Shown in pieces: positions 1-5,617 of a stretch of 6,784 nt of DNA. Under the pieces are notes generated by a model. It was not told the origin of the DNA. It saw nothing but the letters and a program-made list of their open reading frames with translations, and ran no database searches. The translations under genes were made by a program, and so were the position numbers. The number at the start of each line of letters is the position of its first letter. Within the stretch, counting starts at the first letter, position 1. This DNA comes from Verrucomicrobiales bacterium (GTDB lineage: Bacteria > Verrucomicrobiota > Verrucomicrobiia > Limisphaerales > UBA9464), in NCBI GenBank assembly GCA_003445095.1, contig DLVS01000376.1, forward strand, positions 1 through 6,784, given 5' to 3'.

Positions 1-795
1 GGCGCGTTTACCTTGATCGAGATCTTGGTAGTCATCGCAATGATTGCGCTGATCGCCGGGCTCCTCTTGCCGGCTCTCTCGTCAGCGAGAAGCCGGGCGC
101 AGACGGCGAGTTGCTTGAACGCCAAGAAACAAATCCAGCTTGCGTGGTTGCTCTATGCCGCCGACTACGGCGATAAATTACCTCCAAATGGGGAGATTTC
201 ACCGGGCGGACCGTGGACTGACCGGCAGTATTGGTGGGCGCAAGGAATCATGAGTTACGCCGAAGATCACTCGGACAACACGAACACCAGTTTGTTGGTG
301 GACCCAGCCTACGCCCGCCTGGGCGACTACAGTAAGGACCCGCTCCTCTATAAATGCCCGGCGGACAAGAGCTCGGCGACCATCAATGGTCAGAGGCATG
401 AGCGCGTGCGAAGTATCTCGATGAATGTCCACGTGGGGCGTTGCATTGACTGTTTCAGTGATCGGCCAACTCACCTCGGTCCCCTGACCGTCGGCGCAAT
501 TCCCAACCCCTCAGCCCAGTTCGTTTTTCTCGACGAACACCCGGACAGCATCAACACCATTGCGTTTCGGACCAGTCCGGTTCGGGGTAGTGGCGCGAAG
601 CTTTTGAGCTTTCCCGGCTCCCAGCACCGAGGCGCCGCCACGTTATCCTTTGCCGACGGTCACGTGGAGGCGCACCGCTGGCAGGACCCCAGGACTCGCC
701 CGCCGGTCGCAGGACAAAAGTTGATGTCAACAAACTCGCCGAACAATCCGGACGTGCTGTGGCTGCAACAGAACACTTACTTCTCCCAGTATTAG
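1..795 (+). CDS. Type II pseudopilin-like protein with H-X9-DG motif (5' partial)
   Basis: The reading frame is open from base 1 and ends at TAG 793-795, giving 264 visible residues. The true start lies upstream. The first visible residues are GAFTLIEILVV, the class III (prepilin) signal: processing would fall before the Phe, with Glu at +5, followed by a hydrophobic helix up to about residue 24 (LLLPALSSAR). The residue before the Phe is Ala rather than the usual Gly. Near the C-terminus is H209-X9-D219-G220 in HRGAATLSFADGHVEAH, the prepilin-processing-associated H-X9-DG signature that goes with DUF1559-type proteins. From family knowledge, these proteins are abundant paralogues in Planctomycetota and Verrucomicrobiota, are probably processed by a PilD-like peptidase and sit in the envelope. 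Their individual functions are mostly unknown. The YKCPAD segment (about 117-122) has a counterpart (YRCPGD) in the next plus-strand gene, so the two are paralogues. An internal in-frame TTG at 13 would remove the signal and is not the start. Confidence 0.93.
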   Translation, partial: GAFTLIEILVVIAMIALIAGLLLPALSSARSRAQTASCLNAKKQIQLAWLLYAADYGDKLPPNGEISPGGPWTDRQYWWAQGIMSYAEDHSDNTNTSLLVDPAYARLGDYSKDPLLYKCPADKSSATINGQRHERVRSISMNVHVGRCIDCFSDRPTHLGPLTVGAIPNPSAQFVFLDEHPDSINTIAFRTSPVRGSGAKLLSFPGSQHRGAATLSFADGHVEAHRWQDPRTRPPVAGQKLMSTNSPNNPDVLWLQQNTYFSQY

Positions 796-969
796 TCATA
801 GCGGGCGAACAACACGTTCACCGCTCAGGCTGGCTCACTGTCAGTGACGGACCGAGGCGACCGTCGAGATTCTCCCGCTGCAGTCGCCGCCGCACATCCG
901 CGACTCACTCGGGGCGGCCGGCGCGCCGCCTACGACAAACCCCGCAGAATGTTGGCTGGAAATCTGGCT

Positions 970-1013
970 CCGGAGCCGGCCGGCGACCAACGTCGGTTCC
1001 GGGACTGTTTTTT
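970..1013 (+). terminator. Possible intrinsic terminator
   Basis: A stem forms between 970-980 (CCGGAGCCGGC) and 992-1002 (GTCGGTTCCGG): 11 pairs including two G-U, with an 11-base loop. Six T residues follow at 1008-1013. The stem-to-T distance of 5 bases is longer than ideal, and the site lies about 175 bases past the stop of the upstream gene, so it is only a candidate. An alternative smaller stem in the loop (CGAC/GTCG) would compete with it. Confidence 0.3.
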
Positions 1014-1058
1014 CGATTCGACAGCCGGCTCGGCGTCGGCAGTTTCGTGAGCGAGGTC

Positions 1059-1093
1059 AGTTGGAATCCAACTCCCATACTCTGAGTATTCAG
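1059..1093. promoter_or_regulatory. Paired palindromes in the leader of the second pseudopilin-like gene
   Basis: AGTTGGA-A-TCCAACT (1059-1073) is a perfect 7+7 odd palindrome. CTGA-GTAT-TCAG (1082-1093) is a second, shorter one that ends exactly at the ATG at 1094. The first could be an operator half-site pair or a small RNA hairpin. It also buries the in-frame TTG at 1061, which argues against that codon as a start. The function is inferred only from symmetry and position. Confidence 0.35.
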
Positions 1094-1897
<804 letters not shown>

Positions 1898-1912
1898 GGG
1901 TTTCCCGCGCGA

Positions 1913-1929
1913 AGCCCTGCGTCAGGGTT
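1913..1929. terminator. Small hairpin at a convergent gene junction
   Basis: AGCCCTG (1913-1919) pairs with CAGGGTT (1923-1929) around a 3-base loop: 7 pairs with one G-U. The hairpin lies in the 24-base gap between two convergent stops and overlaps the kinase stop codon at 1924-1922. It could help end transcription from either side, but neither strand shows a following T tract. The call rests mostly on position. Confidence 0.2.
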
Positions 1930-4189
1930 CCAGGCCCGCCCGCTTCACCAGTGCCTTGAAGCGCGTTTCGCCGTGCAGGCTGTCATAGCCGGGAACAAAC
2001 TTGATCTGATGCCACTCCTGCGGCTCGTCGAAGTGCGCTTCGAGAAGGTCCAGCGCCTTCTCCGACTCCCCCATTCGCGCGTAGCATCCCGCCAGGTTCA
2101 GGCAAGTCCACCCGAGCCATCGTTCGCTCTCCGGCAGATCGAGTTCGGCCGTGAGCAGCTCAATCCATTGGCGGTAGTAGCCCTCCCGTCCACCGGCGTC
2201 GTAGGCCCGCCTGAGAGATCCGAAAACCGCCTCAATCCTGGCGGAATCCGCTCCCAGAAGCTGGGCAGATTTCCGGTAAGCCTCGATGGCGGCGACGTAG
2301 TTGGAAGAGGCGTCGTGGCAGTCTCCCAGATAGGAGTATCCAATCGCGAACTCGGGATCCAGGTCGAGCACCCGCTGGAGTCCCGCAATGGCCAGGTCGA
2401 ACCGGCGTTCCGCCATGAACGGCCAGGCCGCAATGACGGCCGAGGCGCGTCGGGAGAGGGGCGGTTGATTCGCGGAGAGCTGCCCTTCGCGCCGGGCTTC
2501 TTTGCCCCGGCCCTGCATTGACAGATAGAAGGCGTACACATCGTGCGCGAGCGCCAGTTCGGGATTGAGGCGGAGGGCGCGCTGGATGTCGGCTTCGGCG
2601 CCCCGCCAGTCGCGTTGGAGAAATCGGGACCAGGACAACGCCGTGTAGCCCTCGGCACTGTCGGGATCGGCGGCCAGCGCCCGCTGGGCGATTTCCTGCA
2701 CCCGCTGCAGGCGGATATGTTCGTTCGTGACTCCAGGCAACTGGTTCCAGGTGTAAAGGGCCATCAACTCGCCGTACGGCCGAGTGAATTTCGGATCTCG
2801 TTGCAAGGCCTGGGTGAGTTTTTCCAGGGCCTTTGCGTGATGCGCGGGCGTCAACTGGCTGTAGTGCCACCGGCCCTCCTCGTACAGCTGGGCGGCCTCA
2901 GGATCGGGCACATGGCCACGTCGCGCCTGGTTCACGAGCAGGAGTGCCGCCACCAGCAACGCAATCACGGCGAGTGCAGCGGCGGCGTTCCTCGCGGTTC
3001 TCCAGGCCCGCCCGGTGGCTCGCGCATGCCTGACAGACCTTCCCCGGCGCAGCCATTCGAGGTCGTCTGCCATTTCCTTCGCACTGCGGTAGCGCTGATC
3101 CTGATCCGTCTCGCACGCCTTGAGGATGATCTCGTTGAGTTCAAGCAACCCGGCATAGTCAGCGCGGGACGAAAGATCGGGCGGTAGTTGGGGAAACTCC
3201 TGGCGGTCCTTACCGAGCGCCATTTCGTAGAGCACCTTGCCCAAGCTGAACAAATCCGCCTGCACCGTGCCCGGTCCTTCGGGTGGAATGTAGCCTGCCG
3301 TACCCACCAGCGACTGCGCGTCGTCCATCGCGGCCACCAGCCCGATGTCCGCGAGCTTCGGCTCCCCGCTCACGAAGATGATGTTGGAAGGCTTGATGTC
3401 GCGGTGAACCAGACCCTGGGAGTGGAGGCAACCCAAGGCCGCGCAGAGTTTCGCACTAATCGAGAGGCAGTCGGCCAACGGCAGGCTGCCGCCGCGTTTC
3501 AGATCCTCCCGCAGCGTGTGGGGCACGTAAGTGTTCGGCTTGAAGTCTTCAGCTTTCAGCTCGGAGGACCGGGGCCGGACGACATTGCCAGGCTGGGGGC
3601 TGGAACCGGAAAACTCGAAGCTTTCCCGGGCGGTTCGGGATTCCGCGTTTTGGTCCTGGCGTTCCGCGTTCGCATCGTCCGCCAGTTCCATCACATAGAA
3701 AAAATGACCCGCCTCCTCGTCGCGCCCAAGGTGGAGGATGTCCACCAGTCCTTCATGCGATCTTGAGAGCGGCTCGAACTTCTGCAGTCCCCGGAACTCG
3801 CGCTCGTAATTGGCTTCCGCCTCGAAGGCGTCGCGCTGGACGATCTTGACCGCGCGGAACGTGCCCACGGCATTGCGCGCCAGCCACACCTCACCAAAAG
3901 CACCAATCCCAATCCGCCGAACCAGCTCGTGGTCCGGAACTCGCACGCAAGGCGTGTCGAACCGCAGACACGGCTCCGGGCGGCCTGCCGGACGAAGTGC
4001 TTGATCCGAAACTTCCACAAAAAAATTTACTACTACAACCGTTCCCGGAACGCACGGCGGAAGTTTCAACGCAGACTGGCGGACCGACGGGACCAGGCCA
4101 GGCGACAGGGCGCACCCGCCAGCCTGCAATCTGCGGGTCGTCTCAAGCCCCAGTCCGGCCCTGGCTTCACGATCCCGCGCCCGAATCAC
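1922..4189 (-). CDS. Membrane-anchored Ser/Thr protein kinase with C-terminal TPRs
   Basis: The longest form, from GTG 4189, has 755 residues. The kinase domain runs from about 85 to 380: Gly-loop GIGAFGEV (94-101), ATP-binding K115 in FRAVK, catalytic loop HRDIKPSN (262-269, D264), metal-binding D281 in ADIGL (DIG replaces DFG), PPE (302-304) in place of APE, and DLFSLG (312-317). An Arg-rich stretch precedes a single membrane helix at 401-421, followed by TPR-like helices from about 430 to 722. The kinase should therefore be cytoplasmic and the TPR domain outside. It would phosphorylate Ser/Thr on protein targets, with ATP as donor. A low-complexity insert (about 173-218) splits the hinge. 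Start choice: GTG 4189 overlaps the sigma-factor stop by 4 bases (GTGA), which favours translational coupling. Conserved sequence only begins near PDHELV (85-90), so GTG 4018 (residue 58, no Shine-Dalgarno, preceded by an AT-rich tract) is a serious alternative. It is co-oriented with the sigma factor, its likely partner. Confidence 0.92.
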   Translation of the reverse strand: MIRARDREARAGLGLETTRRLQAGGCALSPGLVPSVRQSALKLPPCVPGTVVVVNFFVEVSDQALRPAGRPEPCLRFDTPCVRVPDHELVRRIGIGAFGEVWLARNAVGTFRAVKIVQRDAFEAEANYEREFRGLQKFEPLSRSHEGLVDILHLGRDEEAGHFFYVMELADDANAERQDQNAESRTARESFEFSGSSPQPGNVVRPRSSELKAEDFKPNTYVPHTLREDLKRGGSLPLADCLSISAKLCAALGCLHSQGLVHRDIKPSNIIFVSGEPKLADIGLVAAMDDAQSLVGTAGYIPPEGPGTVQADLFSLGKVLYEMALGKDRQEFPQLPPDLSSRADYAGLLELNEIILKACETDQDQRYRSAKEMADDLEWLRRGRSVRHARATGRAWRTARNAAAALAVIALLVAALLLVNQARRGHVPDPEAAQLYEEGRWHYSQLTPAHHAKALEKLTQALQRDPKFTRPYGELMALYTWNQLPGVTNEHIRLQRVQEIAQRALAADPDSAEGYTALSWSRFLQRDWRGAEADIQRALRLNPELALAHDVYAFYLSMQGRGKEARREGQLSANQPPLSRRASAVIAAWPFMAERRFDLAIAGLQRVLDLDPEFAIGYSYLGDCHDASSNYVAAIEAYRKSAQLLGADSARIEAVFGSLRRAYDAGGREGYYRQWIELLTAELDLPESERWLGWTCLNLAGCYARMGESEKALDLLEAHFDEPQEWHQIKFVPGYDSLHGETRFKALVKRAGLEP
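3536..3673 (-). repeat. Low-complexity insert in the kinase hinge with short direct repeats
   Basis: This stretch encodes about 46 polar residues (Ala, Asn, Glu, Gln, Ser, Arg, Pro) between MELADD and the C-lobe that resumes at YVPHTLREDL. On the plus strand it holds two copies of TTCCGCGTT (3641-3649 and 3662-3670, 21 bases apart, both in frame and coding NAE) and an exact tandem heptamer TTCAGCT twice (3548-3561). The heptamer is not a multiple of three, so gain or loss of a unit would shift the frame. The segment looks like an expandable linker rather than folded domain sequence. Confidence 0.6.
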
Positions 4190-4836
4190 CTGCCTTCGTT
4201 TATCAAGGCTGACAGCTCCTGCTTCACCAATCGCGTGATCCGATACCGGGCCATGTACACCGACGCCACGCTGGCCTTCAGCGTCCGCGCCGTGTCCTGG
4301 ACGGAAAGCTTCTGCAGCGCGTGCAGGTCAAACATTTGGAACTGGCGCGGACTCACCTGGCGCTTTACTCGCTCCAGGGCCAGGGTCATCAGGTGCGACT
4401 CCCACTCCTGTTCCCACGCTCCCTCCAAGGCGAGGTCCAGGGCCGGATCCGGCAGGCGCTCCAGCGGGTCCGTTGAATCCGCTTCGTCTTCCACGCGCCG
4501 GGCGCGTCCGGGATCCCAGGCCGCCGACACCGGCGACCGGCGCTTCCGCCACTGGTCCGCGATCCGCCAGCGCGTCTGTTTCATTAGCCACGCGCTGAAG
4601 GACCCGCGCGCCGGGTTGGCCTTGAATTCCCCGATCGTCCGCGCCACGGCGATCACGGTTTCCTGCACCACTTCCTGCGCCTCGGCGTCGGTCAACCCGG
4701 CCTTGACCGCCACGTTGTAGATCAGTTGCCCGTAGGAATCGAAGAACTCGTGCCAGCCCGTCTGATCGCCCCAATCCTTCAGCCGTTCCAATAGGCTGTG
4801 CCGCGTAGCAATCGGATCAAAGAGGGGGCCGGGCAT
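4186..4836 (-). CDS. ECF-like sigma-70 family RNA polymerase sigma factor
   Basis: From ATG 4836 this is 216 residues, ending in TGA 4188-4186. It has the two-domain layout of extracytoplasmic-function sigma factors. The region 2 core starts at WHEFFDSYGQLIYNVA, with the core-binding/region 2.2 stretch DAEAQEVVQETVIAVA and the DNA-melting/-10 stretch SFSAWLMKQTRWRIADQWRKR split here as SFSAWLMKQT and RWRIADQWRKR. A charged Pro/Asp/Glu linker follows. Region 4 is SPRQFQMFDLHAL plus the helix-turn-helix LSVQDTARTLKASVASVYMA, which would read the -35 element. It directs RNA polymerase to a special promoter set. Start choice: GTG 4869 and GTG 4854 are in frame upstream, but ATG 4836 fits the family's short N-terminus and has a GGAG (4852-4849) 12 bases upstream. 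It overlaps the kinase gene by 4 bases if that gene starts at 4189. No anti-sigma gene is present. The kinase is the probable regulator. Confidence 0.9.
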   Translation of the reverse strand: MPGPLFDPIATRHSLLERLKDWGDQTGWHEFFDSYGQLIYNVAVKAGLTDAEAQEVVQETVIAVARTIGEFKANPARGSFSAWLMKQTRWRIADQWRKRRSPVSAAWDPGRARRVEDEADSTDPLERLPDPALDLALEGAWEQEWESHLMTLALERVKRQVSPRQFQMFDLHALQKLSVQDTARTLKASVASVYMARYRITRLVKQELSALINEGR

Positions 4837-4871
4837 GCGGGGCAAAGTCTCCACGGGAGCGATCAGCACAG

Positions 4872-4902
4872 TCTATACACGAAATGGCCGGAGGCATTTT
4901 AA
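4872..4902 (-). promoter_or_regulatory. Weak promoter candidate for the sigma-kinase unit
   Basis: On the minus strand, TTAAAA (4902-4897) and TATAGA (4877-4872) each match four of six consensus bases and are 19 bases apart. Transcription would start near 4865, inside the longest possible sigma reading frame, which fits translation from ATG 4836. The spacing is long and the organism's promoter rules are unknown, so this is only suggestive. The -35 candidate lies inside the inverted repeat at 4886-4927. Confidence 0.2.
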
Positions 4903-4927
4903 CCGAGATTTTCCGTTAAATCCGGCC
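4886..4927. promoter_or_regulatory. 42-base interrupted inverted repeat in a divergent promoter region
   Basis: The outer arms GGCCGGA (4886-4892) and TCCGGCC (4921-4927) and the inner arms TTTAAC (4898-4903) and GTTAAA (4915-4920) are all exact. They make a 13-pair stem with a 5-base bulge (GGCAT) on one side and an 11-base loop. The repeat sits between the divergently oriented sigma factor and the secreted-protein gene. It has no trailing T run and no gene ends here, so a terminator is unlikely. An operator or a leader RNA structure is more plausible. Confidence 0.5.
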
Positions 4928-4993
4928 GTCACCCCACGTGGATAGCCCGTCCGTTGGGCACGCCGAGGCACGGTGCAGCCATTCGGACGAAAA

Positions 4994-4998
4994 AAGGA
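4994..4998 (+). promoter_or_regulatory. Ribosome binding site that sets the 5007 start
   Basis: AAGGA stands 8 bases before ATG 5007 in an A-rich stretch. This is the best Shine-Dalgarno in the window. It selects 5007 over the in-frame upstream ATG at 4938, and the shorter product begins with a proper signal peptide. Confidence 0.8.
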
Positions 4999-5006
4999 AA
5001 ATTCTC

Positions 5007-5543
5007 ATGAAACCTCTCAGCCTGACCCGGCGCTGCGTGCTCGCCGTCGAATGCGCGCTGCTCGTTCTCTTTAGCTTCCCCGCCCAGGCCCACGGAGGCC
5101 CGCCCGCCCTCGTTACTCCCCTGCGCGCCAATGGCGGTGTCTCGGCCGTGCTCGCCCCCACCTCCGATCCCGCCGTTTTCAAAGCGACGGTGGTGGGCGT
5201 GGTGCAGAGCGGGGCGCTGAGCCCCTGCCTGGACAACGCCGAGCTTGAGGCGCGTTTTCCGAGCAAGCCGGAGCAGCCGGTCGTGATCAACGGCACCGCC
5301 ACCCTGACTCCCCTCGATGGGGCCGGCAGCCTGGAGCTGATCGTGTCGGGCACGGCACTGCCGGATCCGGCCAACCCCGGAATCTACCACGCGCAGTATC
5401 AGGTGACCTTTGCGGGTGGCACCGGCACCTATGCGTCGGCCCGAGGCCAGGGTGAGATCAACGAAGTGGTGATGTTTACTTCACCCACCACCGCCACCGC
5501 CACCTGGACGATGAAGAGGCTGGTGCTCACGCCCCGGCCTTGA
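5007..5543 (+). CDS. Small secreted protein of unknown function
   Basis: The product has 178 residues, from ATG 5007 to TGA 5541-5543. The N-terminus is a Sec signal peptide: positive charges (K2, R8, R9), a hydrophobic core about 10-24 and a likely signal peptidase I site AQA-HGG after residue 28. The mature protein (about 150 residues) is rich in Thr, Ala, Val and Gly and alternates hydrophobic and polar residues, as in beta-structure. The segment FAGGTGTYASARGQGEI (about 135-151) recalls the GGTGxYxxAxGxG signature of small secreted beta-barrel proteins (allene-oxide-cyclase-like/calycin-like). That likeness is weak and comes from reading by eye. One Cys remains after processing, so no disulphide within the chain is likely. 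The gene is divergent from the sigma factor across a region with a strong inverted repeat, which makes it a plausible regulated target. I do not recognise a defined family and assign no function. Confidence 0.85.
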   Translation: MKPLSLTRRCVLAVECALLVLFSFPAQAHGGPPALVTPLRANGGVSAVLAPTSDPAVFKATVVGVVQSGALSPCLDNAELEARFPSKPEQPVVINGTATLTPLDGAGSLELIVSGTALPDPANPGIYHAQYQVTFAGGTGTYASARGQGEINEVVMFTSPTTATATWTMKRLVLTPRP

Positions 5544-5570
5544 TTTCAGCCGCCTGGGCTGGGCCTCCCG

Positions 5571-5594
5571 CCGTTGCCGTCCCTCGCGGCACGG
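5571..5594. other. GC-rich hairpin between the two secreted-protein genes
   Basis: CCG-T-TGCCG (5571-5579) pairs with CGGCA-CGG (5587-5594), 8 pairs with a one-base bulge and a 7-base loop. It lies 28 bases after the stop of the upstream gene and 24 before the next ATG. It has no T tract, so it is not an obvious intrinsic terminator. It may be chance in this GC-rich gap. Confidence 0.2.
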
Positions 5595-5617
5595 CCGGAG
5601 CCAGGCCGGCGGACCCC

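Larger units (their letters stand above)
796..1093. other. Intergenic spacer between two pseudopilin-like genes
   Basis: These 298 bases hold no convincing gene. Overlapping open frames exist on both strands, but they are Arg/Pro/Gly-rich and match no recognisable domain, as expected by chance in GC-rich DNA. The spacer contains a short palindrome at 835-847 (TCACTG-T-CAGTGA), a possible terminator (970-1013) and two palindromes just before the next gene (1059-1073 and 1082-1093). Its length and these elements suggest the two flanking genes are transcribed separately rather than as a tight operon. I see no convincing sigma-70 promoter. Confidence 0.6.

Noticed and set aside
835..847. TCACTG-T-CAGTGA palindrome in the first intergenic spacer
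   Set aside because: As RNA only 5 pairs with a 3-base loop can form, there is no T tract and no adjacent promoter. It is too short to call as a site by itself.
3188..3766. A 192-codon plus-strand frame inside the kinase gene
   Set aside because: It lies opposite the catalytic core (HRDIKPSN, ADIGL) of the minus-strand kinase, so it is an antisense shadow with no domain of its own.
4938..5006. An upstream in-frame ATG (4938) for the small secreted protein
   Set aside because: It has no ribosome binding site and would place 23 polar residues before an otherwise standard signal peptide. AAGGA 8 bases before ATG 5007 decides for the shorter form.
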